DNA from: Embiotoca jacksoni
Taxonomy: Eukaryota > Chordata > Actinopteri > Embiotocidae
NCBI GenBank assembly: GCA_022577435.1
Contig: JAKOON010000050.1
Coordinates: 1,842,001 to 1,906,000 of the forward strand
DNA: 64,000 nucleotides
Reading direction: 5' to 3'
The position numbers were made by a program, and so were the translations under genes. Positions 9,241 through 21,430 of this stretch are shown in pieces. The notes under the pieces were generated by a model that saw nothing but the letters and a program-made list of their open reading frames with translations, made no database searches and had not been told where the DNA came from. Positions within the stretch are counted from its first letter, which is position 1; every line of letters begins with the position of its first letter.

Positions 9241-12185
9241 GCCATGTCGACCATGCTGTCACAACACATAGTTAGATACAACACATTTTTAGAAAGTAAG
9301 GGATGTACACTACTAACAACAAAATCAGGAGCAAATCCTGTGCAAGTTAAAAGCAAAACAAAATAATTTCCCCCCACATCGAGACCCTCTGCTTGGCATT
9401 AACAATGGCTCATTATGCCAGAGCTAGACATGCAATTATACGATGTAATCTTTTACAGTCTGCACAGCCATGGCATTACGACTAATTCGCAGTAGACAAT
9501 GTAGGGGTCTGCTTCTATTCAACAACAGTAAAATGATGTCAGCTTGAGCAGTATCCAATCTATTGGCATCCTCCTCTAACCTCACAATTATGTTAAGGTT
9601 GCTCGTGCCTCTCAAGAGCACATGGGGTGACTTTGGACACGGGGAGGTTACAATGAGAGGTAATTGCCAAAATCCACGGCGGAATAGCATGATCTCTCTC
9701 TAACGCCGATGGGAGAGAAAAGACAAAGAGCCTTATGAATATTTAAATTGCAATTTTCTTCATTTTCTTCAATTGACCCTTTTTTGGGGGGGGTTCTCAC
9801 AAAAGGGAAACACGGCGAGACAAGGTTGTCAAAACTGCAGCATGTGGTTCGAGGCAGAAACCAGATCAAACTGTCAGATGAAGAAGCAGGGATTTTCAAT
9901 TTGTAAACAGCATTAGGTCTTAATTTAAGTTAACACTGACAAATGAAATAAATAAAAAACTCTCTTTTTGTTTTAGTTAGTTTTAATCAGCAATCAATCG
10001 GCACCAATTATACATTATAATAATTATTTTAAATGCTGTACACACTGATAATTACCAGGAAAGAATATGTTTACTCATACCAGTAAACAACAAGAGTTTG
10101 TGAAAAATATTTTTGAACCACAAATTGCATTGCCTTTGGTCAAAAACGAACATGAACAATTGGTTCTTAGATTTTCAAATGAGAATAAACAAATAAAAGT
10201 AGAAACTGTGCATTTTAGGAGCTGTGCAATAAAAAAAAAAATTTAAAAACCTGCTAAAACCTTTTGGTTCATTTGGCCTGAAGACTTGTGTTTAATTGGG
10301 TTATGTAAAGGCTAAAATAAAGCCGATGACTCGTAGATGAACTATTGATCCTGCCGATGTTAATCCATGTTTGTAACACTGTGAAAAATGAAATGTCATG
10401 TTAAAAGCATGATCCAAGATTGGGGTTTCATTAACTTTTTGCACTTTCTAATCATTTCATCTCTATCAAGCACTAATTACAGCATGTGAAAGAGAATGTT
10501 GGGGCGTAGCTGATAAGGGAAAGGGATTAACTCGAACATACTGAAAGTTGGGAACGTACTGAGGTAACGTGCCCATTGAGACCAACAGAAAACAAACATA
10601 GCTCGGGGTGAAACTGTATCCAAACACGCGTGAAACCTTAAAACCAGTAACATCTTCTGTTCATTATTCTGCTTTTCTCAAGACAGTTAAACCGATGGCT
10701 CATTAAAATAATTTGAGAGCTCCGCAAAAAAACAAAAAACAAACCAATAAGGCATAAAGATAATGACGCAACTTCAAACCATAAAAAGTAGTAGTTGTTG
10801 TTGCCATTTTGACAAAGACATCAAATGTACTAAACTGTACCACTGATAAAATACATCAAGCTAGCCAACCTCGCAGAGATTTGGACAGGCAACACACCAG
10901 ACAATTCCTTTGGTTTTTTTACACAGCATCTGTTCCATTTGACCTAACATGAGTCACAAACAGGCGCACCATGACCTGGCGAGGTCAGAAGCACCAGCTC
11001 TTTGTCTCAATCTCACGGCTGCCATGCTCAGCTACTAACCCAAGGCAAGACTGCATGCTACCACCGAGTAATGACCAAGTCAGGGCATTCTGATATGCTT
11101 TACCTCTGGCTCCGCAGATCTCGGCTTATTTAGATTGGAGAAACAGGCTCATTTGCAAATGTGTTTGAATCTTTGCGTGCTGCAGAGAGAGCTTCGCCCC
11201 GGGCAGCATTTACTGATCGGCAGCCCGAGCAGAATAGATAAAGAAGGTTTCATTCACAAAATCTGAACTCGCGCAGCGGAGAGTGCCTGTACCACTGTGT
11301 CACAAACATATTGCCGTGGCCCCTCAACCTGTGTTCAATTCCACGTACGTTCTGCAAAATCCCTTTCCCGCCTTGCATTTCTGTGCGTAAGCCATGAATA
11401 TAAACCAAGAATAACAGGCTTCATCTGAGCGTCTCATAAATGAAACATAGGTTGGAGAAATAAAGTCTATTTGCTTTGCATTTACTCACCCCCCCCCCCT
11501 CCCACAATCCACCCCCTCATGCCAGGATAACGTGGTATTGTTGTTCACCTTAAGACAATTATTTGCCTTCCACAGCTGTTTTGTGGGAGCATATTGCCAA
11601 TAATCCTCACAGGCGTAGAGGCCTCCCCGTGCCGTTAACCCAGCGTAGCCGCGCATAATGAAGGACTGCAAATGCTGCGGGTAAAACGGAGAATGTATTC
11701 TCCTCTCCGCCCCCATCCCCCTCCCCCTCTCCACCACATTACTGTACCCAAGCGAGATCTGACACCAAAACACCTTCCGCAAGTATCTGATGCCAGTGTC
11801 AACGAGCTGTATAAATAATTGCTTTCTTTTTCATCTTACAGTTGTGATATCATACTGGAAATGGGTTGTTATTTTCTTTCCCTGCGAGTGGGACAGATGA
11901 AGGTTGAATCCGAGCTAAAAGGTCATTATCACAATGACACTCAGGCAAATTCATATTTTCTTTGAAGGTTCTCCACTCTGGTGTGTTTAGTTTCTTCCTT
12001 TGTTTTTTTTTTTACCTCAATATTGTTGTTTATACTAGTGCTCCATTTCCATCTCAGCTATCGCAGAGTGAGATCTTGCATTTTAAGTGTGCTGTTTTGA
12101 TCATACCAGTGAGCGCATCATTGAGGCATCTCAGCATCTTTGATGTATTGCATACTAATGGTGCACATGTATTTTCCCCCCGCAG
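9241..12185. other. Non-genic unique DNA
   Basis: No gene or interspersed repeat recognised. AT-rich between about 9900 and 10300, with an A-run near 10228-10240. A C11 run lies at 11489-11499. Unique blocks at about 9400-9700 and 10990-11300 have CNE-like mixed composition but no word cluster strong enough to single out. Confidence 0.45.
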
Positions 12186-12475
12186 GTTTTAACAATCTCG
12201 CAGACTTCCAACTGCTATTTCAACATGCCAATGAATCATCTGCCAGAATGCGCACCCGGGGAATAGATCTGGGCATTGATGAAGACAACTCGCAAGAGCA
12301 ATTGTCATTTAGAATGCTGCAGCCGACGCTAAAGATGGACATCATAAGGCTTTTATAATCACTACCTTTAATTAGAGGACAATGGGAAGGTAGCAATTCA
12401 AAGGTGTGGCTTTTGCTTAAAGTGCACTTCACCACACAGCTACCCTCTGAGCATGCGGCTATTAATATGGCAAAT
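12186..12475 (+). promoter_or_regulatory. Candidate CNE; exon-like left edge
   Basis: The sequence is preceded by a good acceptor-like context (TATTTTCCCCCCGCAG ending at 12185) and stays open in one frame to a TAA ending at 12358, giving about 57 codons that I do not recognise. No convincing donor follows, so as an exon it would be terminal. Words such as ACCTTTAATTAGAGGACAAT (about 12363-12382) and GGCTATTAATATGGCAAAT downstream are CNE-like. I favour a non-coding conserved element; a terminal exon is the alternative. Confidence 0.3.
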
Positions 12476-15400
12476 CAGAAGTAACAACATAATTCATTAT
12501 GCGATTTTAAATTACAAGAGTGCAGCAGGACTGGAAATGAGGCTGGTGGTTTATAATGCAGGAATCCTTATTGATCCACATTGGTGTAGAGGAAAGGGAT
12601 CAATACAGCTGATCCCTCTCAGTCGATCTTGAGAGCTGAGGTGCCAGGTGAAAAATGATCCATTAGAGGGATGTGAAACGGCTTCAGTGGAGTGCATTAA
12701 CTCACTGTTCAAAGCTTTTCTCCTGTCCAGCTGTATGTGTTTAACCATTTCACTGCTCACTCAGCTTACGAGAAAGACATTATTTTCGCTTCAAAGCAAC
12801 TCATTCTGATTATTCTGATTATAATTCATTATAATGATTAACCTTTAATGAATGCCTCCATTTTGGATTGTTTATTACTGTATGAAAGAAATACTGTCTT
12901 GCCATGTTTTGTAAGTAATTGTGGCAGTTGTGCACTTGTGATGAGGAAGACACCGAAACCTGAATTAATGAGACAAAGGAGCCTTCCAAATCAATGTGAT
13001 AAAATGTAAAGGAAAAACAAAACCTTTAGAATCAAACCTAATATGACTGGAGACAGAAAAGCCAACAAACAAAATTTAAAGTAGATAAAACAAAAATAAA
13101 GTTTCACTAAATCCACTTTTATGTCTAATACTTCTCATCTGCTCATATTTGATATAAAGTCCAAAAAACAATGCAGCCTTCCTGGGCATCGAGCTCAATT
13201 GGAAAAAAATCAAATGGAAATCTGCTAGCTCAAAAACAAAAGAAGTTGGAAAAAGTATTTCACGTTTCTACAACTTTAAGTTCAGGAGTAGTTTCAGGGC
13301 TAGCAAAACAGAACCAAACAAAACTAGTTCAGAACAAATATTGATCGCTAGATGCTTTCTTCTATGATGCAATCTTTTGAGCAGATTAAAAAAATGAAAT
13401 ATATATATGTTAGCATTTATGGAGAGAAGACAAAGCCTTCTATCTTTGACACGACAGTGTTCTGATATGGTTCCCTCACGTGATCAGATTTGGAAAGAGC
13501 CGAAAACGTGAGCACTCATTCACCTATCTTCTAGCTCCAGCGCAACACATGACTTAACACGCTGCAGCATCTGCACTAGTGTGCAATCTCCTCGTAAGGA
13601 CATTTCTTGGACATTAATCTGAGATTACAGTCGAAATCTGCAGCAGGACGAGCAGGGATTACTGTCTCCTCCTGTCACTTTTACTTGGCATGAACGGCAT
13701 ATGATCACACCTCGGGTATTATCATCCTTCTTGCCCACTGTACCGCGTCCCTGCATGTGGTACTGATATACAGTCGGTGGTATTTAAGAAGGTGACTGCT
13801 ATCGTGACGACCGGGGATGATACATTACATGTCATTAAACTATTAGTGGGAATATAATTCACTGGATAACATCGATAACACGTTCAGACTCAGACTTTTG
13901 ACATGTAAAATGCCTTTTTTTATATTGTATTTATAGATCACAGTTACAGTTAAACCTTACAGTATTCTAGAGTTTAAGTTCATGAATGCAAATTATGTTT
14001 AGCTCATAATGTTTTACCTAGTTTTGTCAATAAAAGCAACATCAAATGTTCCTGAGTTGTCAAGGGAAACAAGCTATCAAATTGTGCCTCGTTATGATTT
14101 TGAATTTCCACAAAAGAGCAGACTGTGTTATTTAACAGCACCAAATCTGACCAAAACAAAACCAAAGATGAATGAAAACAGCCATGCAGGTCCCTAAAAG
14201 CATACTTAAGAGCCGATAGCTGGCTCCCTGCACTCACAGATTGGTGGTTTAGAGAGGAGAATGGAAAAACACAAATGTGAAAGTGTGAAAAATTCTTTTG
14301 AAATCATAAAGCCAAGACTGAAGGATTAACAAAGGCATGAAGACAAGCCAAAATAAACATCACCACACTTGTTCCGACCAGTTAGATCCATTACATCTCA
14401 CAACGCTATTCCTCCATCCCTTCTCACAAAACGTAGAATCTTATCTTTTGAATAAGAATTAAATCCTGTTTGATGAAATGTATTTGTCTTTTCACTGTTG
14501 TTTTGTAAACTGCTGTTATGCTTTCAATTGTGTGTTCGACAAAGCTTACAAAATACAACATTATTTGAGGTGAATCGTATTCGCACATCTGCCTTGGCCA
14601 GACGGTGGGGTTTGAATCTTCACTTTAGATAAGAGCTCACCCTGCCTTGACCTGCGGAGATGAAAGCAGTAACACGTCGTACTATCTGATGGGCTGTAGT
14701 TTTTTTTTTTTCTTTTCATTTCCTAAATGAAATGTAACTGAATCGTTACTAAGAGGTCCCCCACCTTTTACCACCTCTCTTCCGCTGGATACCTGGTTTT
14801 GTTAAACTTGGTTCATTATTGGGCATTGTTTGTAGATCAAGCGAAGCTTGTGTAAGGCAATGTTTGACAAAGAAAAAGGTGAGAGAGTATTGATTTAACC
14901 TGCTATTGAACGTGTGCAAGGTGGGACTGCAGCGTGGCCTACTGCTGCCTCTTGTGTCTGCCCGCTCTGTTTCAGTGCGGCAGTTTCCAGCAAATGCTTT
15001 TTAAGAACAGGAAATGGCCTGAAAGACGAGACTAAGACTAACACACTAAGTGAAGGCAGCAGTTAAGTGATTGCAAGTAATAGCAATTGTTTAGTCACTG
15101 GGTATAGTAAAGGTTAATGCTATTCCTACCGTATGAGAAGCATTGTTTGTCTGATTGTTCCACTGCAGAATGGCACGGTTTCTGCTCGTCCAATGACTTG
15201 CGCACTTTGTGCATGAATGCTCAATGATGCGGTGTGCTATGTGCCACTTGAAAAGCTGAATACATTTAATGCATTTAATCTTGGATGTGACAAGGTGGTT
15301 TGATTGAGGCAAGTCTTTAGAAATAACAAAAATTGCTCCTGAATTACTGCTGTTGGGTATTTTTAAGTTTCCTCTGAAGTGCAGGAAATCATAAAAAAAA

Positions 15401-16893
15401 AAAAAAAAAAAGTCTGTATGTAGCATTTAGGAACCGCGTGCCGCTTCCTTTCTTCACAACTTTGTCATCAACTTTGTTGATGCATATATTTCAGTTCTAT
15501 CAACAATGAAAACCTGATGTGAGCCGCTCAAGCTCACTTTGTATAAAAAACTGATGGAGTCTAAACTTTGTAGTCAACAAAAAGAGTGTAAAATGAACGC
15601 CATATCATCAGATGTGTCACAAAAATGTTTCTCCTCAGTCAGACGTGAACCGTTTTCTCGCGATATTACATGTGCTTCATGTCAAATATCGGGTAAAAAA
15701 AACCAAAAACAATGCAGAAGAGAAAATCCCACCACAGCTCAATTGATTTTGTTTTTGTGTTTGTTTTCATTCAGGTCATCAATCAGCAGCCACTTTTGCG
15801 TCCGATTATATCATCTCCCAGGAAATACTACTACAGTATGTGCATCACCTTGACATCAAGCCTCTGAGCCCGCAGAAGGGCACCCTTTCTTGAAATATAT
15901 GCTCGCTCCTTAGGAGCCACCCAGCTGTCGGGGAGAAGGGCACTCACTGCATAACTGCATATAAACATAACACAAACTGCCAAGTGTGATAAGAACGGGA
16001 AGGAGGCTTCAACACCAATTTCGACAGAAGACAAATGACTGCTGGTGGACTTATCGTTGTTGATTCGTGTAGCTGGAAGAAGCTCTGCTTTTGTTTTTTC
16101 CTCCTTCTGTGAGACCGTTATTTATAGACCGTGCGCTCACAGGCTCATTTTAGTTCTTTCCAAAAAGCAGTGTGAGGGATTGAATGTGAAATATTTTAAT
16201 GTGAATGTCATCAAATGTTAATGCGCAAATGTTCCCAGGTGCAGCCGTGTCAGTACAATACCATGGGTTTGAAAACAGTACATCCCCTTCTTTGCTATTA
16301 TTCAGAACCTCATTAATGTTTCAAAGTGATGCCAGCTGACAGGAAGACGCTGCTTTTTACGCAAAGAGAACGAACGTACTCCTTGGTTTCCTGCACGTCC
16401 AGTCGGTAATACTCAGCCGCTCTGCCTTCTGAGTGCACTTGATGTTTTCACACTAACCTCTGTGTTTTATCTGCTCGGCCTGTCAACACCATGCGGTTTA
16501 TGCGGTGACGTAGGTACATCGCGAGCGAGCCCTCGAGGCTGCTGTCCTCTCTGCCACTTGAGCTCCCCTTGTTGTCGACTCAGCATGTTGGACAAGCTCC
16601 CTGGGTTTGCTCCGCTGCCACAGCTGCCACACTAGGTGGTTAGTACGTATGGGTGTGGGCATGCGTTACGAGGTCAGCGGTTGCCAGAGGCCGGTCGCTT
16701 GAGAGACAACAAGCTTCCCGGGGGCCACCTGCTGTGCAGCCCCCTGTGCTGTGTGTGGTCATACGCTATCATTGCTATGAGATGCTGACGGAAAGTACAA
16801 AGGGGAAATAGAGCAGCAAAAAAGAGGCAGTGGTAACCGTTATGTGCAGAAGGTGTTGCATAAATGATGTAATGGTTTTAATTTATCTTTACA
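12476..16893. other. Non-genic unique DNA with homopolymer runs
   Basis: No gene recognised. It includes AT-rich unique DNA, a short TA tract at about 13400, T12 at 14700-14711 and A19 at 15393-15411. A GC-richer patch with CpG and a CRE-like TGACGTAG (about 16505-16512) lies near 16490-16740. Open frames at 15091-15426 (minus) and 15539-15853 (plus) have no known relatives and include homopolymer read-through. Confidence 0.45.
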
Positions 16894-16897
16894 GGGT

Positions 16898-16921
16898 TAT
16901 GCTGGGGATAACACCAGCATA
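16898..16921 (+). other. Short perfect inverted repeat (8-bp stem, 8-nt loop)
   Basis: TATGCTGG (16898-16905) and CCAGCATA (16914-16921) form a perfect 8-bp stem around GGATAACA. It is too short for a microRNA precursor and no terminator role is expected in this genome type. It lies at the edge of a CNE-like region. Confidence 0.6.
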
Positions 16922-17004
16922 GGGCAATGGGGTGCCTTTTCCCAAGCAGAGTAACACAAGACGTAGAACTGGCAATTTGCTGTAGAACTGGTGCACTGTG
17001 ATCC

Positions 17005-17400
17005 CAGCAGCTTCATTTAACAATACCACTCAATGTGTCATTTTCATTGTTTTAACATTTACGAACAAGCCTCATTGCGAAAAGCACCTCTGGTATCGTA
17101 ATGAACTACAGTAATGAAGTGTGTAAAATTATGCATGCGATTAGAGTTTTGTTGAACAAGCCATTTGAGCACGAGACATAATAGCCCCCAATTTTATGGC
17201 TAGATTTACAGGCAGTAATCATCTCAGAGTCCCCTCGCCAAATCTCATTGTGTGACTGGTGTTTGAGAGCGATTATTTTTTGTTAATACTCCTGTAATTA
17301 AATGCATGCTTAGATTCCGAGTGATTACAGTTCCTGACGAGTAATTGCTCTGCGGTTCAGATCACTGCAAGAATGATAATCAAATCTCCACAGTTCTGTC
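17005..17400. promoter_or_regulatory. Candidate conserved non-coding element (strong word density)
   Basis: One of the most CNE-like blocks in the window. It contains two similar composites, AAATTATGCATGCGATTAG (17127-17145) and GTAATTAAATGCATGCTTAG (17294-17313), both joining an AT-rich homeodomain core to ATGCATGC. It also has GCAGTAATCATC, GTGATTACAG, GAGTAATTGCTC and GATAATCAAATC. Such POU/homeodomain grammar is typical of neural or developmental enhancers. No transcribed feature is evident. Confidence 0.42.
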
Positions 17401-18989
17401 CATGTATTCTGAGAGGGCTCTGAAGGGAGAGACAAACAGATGATTGTCCTTAACAACACTGACAGTTTTGACTGTAGACGACTGCCCTTTTAGGGCATTA
17501 GCATAAGTGTGTGTGTGTGTGTCTTTCTGCTTGTTTTATTTTAAATATCCTTTCGCAATATCTATTTTAGACCAGTTATCAACATTTGTATGACTGATTA
17601 TGAATACAAACATTTTACTCCTGCTGTCCACACCTCTGAGCAATCGTGGCTCCGAGTGAGAAACAGCCCGGCTGCTTCAGCCTGTCATGTAACACCTTGG
17701 GGACACACTGCCCACATATCTGAATGTATGTGCACATACTAATTCAACTTCACACGCAGATTGTCCATATCAAAGCACGCTCTGACAGATCGCACTTGCA
17801 GAAGCTGCAGTTTAATCCACATTGGACTCGAGAAACAATACAAAAGTAAGCACATCCATAGCTGTTTAGGAAAGCTTGGATGCAAAACACATTGAATGGC
17901 TGCCAAAACAGCAACAAAAATCCCTTAGAGACGATCTAAATATGAACACAAAGTGAGTGTGGCTGATTAAACAGTGATCCCTTCGGTAAATCCGAACTGT
18001 TTTTTGGCTCTGACATTTTTCAGTAACCTGGAAATAATTGCAACTCTCAGCTGTCAGTTCGACTCTGTCAATGTGCCACTATAAGCAATGGTTTGAGCTG
18101 TGTAGAAAAACACCAGGGCAGAGTAACTAGACATCCCCTTGATGGTCCTTGATGTCGCAAAGCTTTATCAGCTCAGCAAGGGCTCAACTGGACATCATGT
18201 AAGACAGTAAAGAGGACACCAAGGATATAGTTGTGAGAAAGAAAAAAAAATACACAGACTTTAGAAAACAAAAAATAATGAAAAGTGACATACTTTAATC
18301 TGAGCAGCATCAGTTGCAGAGCTGGAATTGTAGAGTATGATCAGATGGAGGGCTGAATAACATAGTAATGAGGTACTTGTTAGAGGAGCAAAAATTTGCA
18401 AACATTGAATTGCAACATGAAATTGCTCAGTTCATTTGCAACAGCATGAAGCAGCAATTAAGACGCGATTCACCGATATACGTTTTAAATCAGCCAATCA
18501 AATGAGCATATCCCTCACTGACTCCTTCTGGGGTAAAATGGGGACACGTCTACTGCAAAATGATTCAGTATTATCATTTTATTTATCATGACGAGGTTTT
18601 GACACAAATAAAGGGGTAGGCGATTCTTCAGAATGGGAGTTTAAGGATGTTAAAGGAAACAAAGGTGGTTCACACAGAGGGTTTCTTTAAGCAGGGGGTT
18701 TGAAGGTTGTAATGGAAGGAAGTAAATGGCTCTTCAGTCTCAATTGGAGTGGGGAGGGTTTATAGTGCAAGCTTAGTTGAAGCTTCGGAAAGAATGCAAT
18801 TCTTTTGATCCTTTTCTAACCTGTATCCTCGCAATGCTTTCTCGCAATTCGTTTGAAGGTATATGTAGAAAAGTTTCTTGTCACAAGTTAAATTGAGAGG
18901 ATCAATAACACTGCACTTCTACAACAAATTATGTTGAGTTTTATTTTGTTGTTGTTGTTTTTTTTTATTGCTGTAAAAATCTTCAAAAT
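17401..18989. other. Non-genic unique DNA
   Basis: Includes a short GT tract at about 17507-17522 and mixed unique sequence. The region up to 18989 is AT-rich with a TTG/T-rich stretch at about 18940-18967 leading into the repeat that follows. No gene recognised. Confidence 0.45.
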
Positions 18990-19282
18990 GACAAGTTGTG
19001 TATTTTAAGAAAATTACGAGCTGGACACTTTCACGGCCGGGAGCAGATACTTCCAATAGTCTTGTTGTCATTGTGAGGTTGCCAGGAAACCAGCACAGAT
19101 GGATTTTTTTAATCTTTTAACAGAGCCAGGCTAGCTGCGTTCCCCTCTTTACAGTTTTGAAGCTAAGCAAAACATCCCCTGGCCCCGCGGCTTCATATTT
19201 AGCAGACAGACATGACAGTAGCAGCTTCTCAGATAAAGAAAGTCAAGGAGCACATTTGCCAAAATGTGGGACTGTTCCTTTA
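18990..19282 (+). repeat. Foldback-family fish repeat, single-arm copy
   Basis: The copy reads in order through words of a common percomorph repeat: ACAAGTTGTGTATTTTA, GAGCTGGACACTTTC, CGGCCGGGAGCAG, GGTTGCCAGGAAACC, ACAGAGCCAGGCTAGCTG, TTGAAGCTAAGC, GCTTCATATTTAGC, ACAGACATGA, and the end CCAAAATGTGGGACTGTTCCTTTA. The same words recur at 33990-34420, 49159-49285 and 61971-62295. No coding capacity is seen; it is probably non-autonomous. The short open frame overlapping 19157-19351 is repeat sequence. Confidence 0.75.
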
Positions 19283-21089
19283 CCCTTGCACATGGGACCG
19301 CAGTTATCCTTTAAATGTCTCTGTCTCTTAGTCAGGGTGTGGGATTTATAATTTAGGCCAAGCTGACCCTCTTACCAGGACAATTACAGTAAATGCACCC
19401 CAGTCCTGCTGCCGATGTGCAGTAGTGCAAGCCTAGTCCAACACTTGGTGAACTTTGACTTTCAATTGCTTAAAAACTGTCTTCCTGCTCTATATTGTCA
19501 ATCTTGAAGGGCCTGACTTTGGTGAACAAGGCCTCATGTTGTCTCCCATCTTCAGGCATCCCCAGGGCCCAAGCCTCTTCTCTTTGACCTGTTTTTTCTA
19601 TATATATATATTTTTTTTTTCTTTTTTTTTTTTCTCTCCCCATCAAGGTTCACTCAGCTGTATCTGCCTTATTTCAGCTCACAGACCCTGTGGGATGCTC
19701 TTATTCCTGTCGCTCAGGCTACTTTTGATATTGTTGATACCTCCCCTACACAAAGGTTTGTAGATAAATTTGTACCATTGGCATATAGTAGGAAATTTAA
19801 TAGCTACTGTATATCTACGCATATAGTGTAAAAGCAGGAATGAGCTATTAAACACTCAACATTCACCCGGCTGAGCATAATGAAGAGCCAACGTGAAAAA
19901 CACATTTCCCACACAATAAATAAATGTGATTTAACGTTAAGATAAATCGCCCAGCTCCAGTTTTATGCATTAACATTCTGCACTGCAAAGTACTCCAGTC
20001 TGAACATATAAACAGTCCATTTATTTACTGGAAGTCAGATGGAAACTGTCAGCTAAAGGGCTGCATATACAACACAGAATTATTCATATATTAACAAGAG
20101 ATTTCCATGCCTGTTACTTGTGCTCGGTAGAGGACATGTGCTGCGGGTCCAAAACGTGGCGTGAATACTAAGTATGTTAAGAAATTGCCATTCACCTTAA
20201 CGTGACTACATAAACCTTTTTTTTTTTTTTTTTTTTTTTTTATGTACTGTTTGCCAAGTTAAATTCACGGCGACCGGGTAAAAACCCAGCATAACATAAC
20301 CTCCAATGAGTTTTATATTTCCACAACTCTATCAACTCTCAGAATGCAAGACAAATAGGACTTTGCGCGACATAATATCTGGAGTGTGAGCAGCAGTAGC
20401 AGTGCATCATGATTAAATGCTCGCGTGGGTAGGAGCGAATGATCTCTGCATTTGTCACCAGAAGAGTTTAGCGTCCATCAGAGCTGCCAGCGGAGGTGCG
20501 TCTGCCACCGAGTAGGAACAGAACAGGCCAGATTGTGTGGGGAGGGAGGCCCTGGCACGTGACCAGGTGCATCTGAAGCCTCCTCTGATCCTCCAATGTG
20601 CTGTTGAGCTGCTCTATTCCCCCGACACAACGCCAAACACCTGCTTGGCCCGATTGTTAGACTGAATGCTCGGTTATCGGCGAGGACCATCCAAATGGTG
20701 AGGCACTCTGATTCAACAGCACGTAGTATCGAGCAGGGGAGATGGCTGATTGATGTCAGTCCGAGAATGTTTTGAGTAGATAGAAAACTTCCTGCGGTCA
20801 GTTCAACACTTTGTTGGACGGAGGTTACTCAGAAAAGAAATGCAGTGCCGACCTGAAACACACACATCACAGTTTTTGTGTGTAAGTGCAAATGAACCCG
20901 TGTATTCATATGAATCATCACTGTCCATATGTGCATAACCGAAAGTTCATTATCACAGCAAGTAAATTATTCTTTGTCTTACATCGCCGTCTACCGCTAA
21001 AAAAAAAAAACATGAGCATGTGCTATTAAATGGAAAATTGCCTATCTGCTCTGCTTCTGACTGTGCTGACTGTAAATTCAAACACACTT
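19283..21089. other. Non-genic DNA with T-rich runs
   Basis: A TATATATATA plus T-rich/CT tract at about 19600-19635 and T25 at 20217-20241 are the only simple features, with an A11 run near 21000. No gene recognised; long T tracts are not flanked by a recognisable retroposed body. Confidence 0.5.
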
Positions 21090-21430
21090 CATGAAGTATT
21101 GGCATCTGCCTGGCAAAAAATATTTGTGTGCCTACCTTCTATGGTAACTAATTGGGCTTTAAATTCAAGGGGTGTGGGTCATCATCAAAAGGATGCGCGG
21201 TCAACAACGCGAGTTCCCTGTGATGGAGTAGAAATGCATTTGACTAATGAGAGATTGGGATGGGAGGCATCCGTCAGATGGAGAACTACTGCCCGATTCC
21301 CTCTCATCATTCGTAGCAATGGCAAAAAAATTACTGAGGCACAGCAATATGACATTGTAATTGAAGGCATATTTCAGGAGAGAGCAACAATATGTGCTTG
21401 GGGAGCCCATAGGTATTTTTTGCCACCATG
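21090..21430. promoter_or_regulatory. Candidate conserved non-coding element
   Basis: Repeat-free block open in one plus-strand frame for 141 codons (21030-21455) and partly open on the minus strand, a pattern that CNEs of low stop density also show. Words include GGTAACTAATTGGGCTTTAA, CATTTGACTAATGAGAG and ACATTGTAATTGAAGG. The deduced protein shows no known domain, so regulation is preferred over coding. Confidence 0.33.

Noticed and set aside
20217..20241. T25 run as the reversed poly-A of a processed pseudogene
   Set aside because: No coding or retroposed sequence is recognisable on the adjoining side; treated as a homopolymer.
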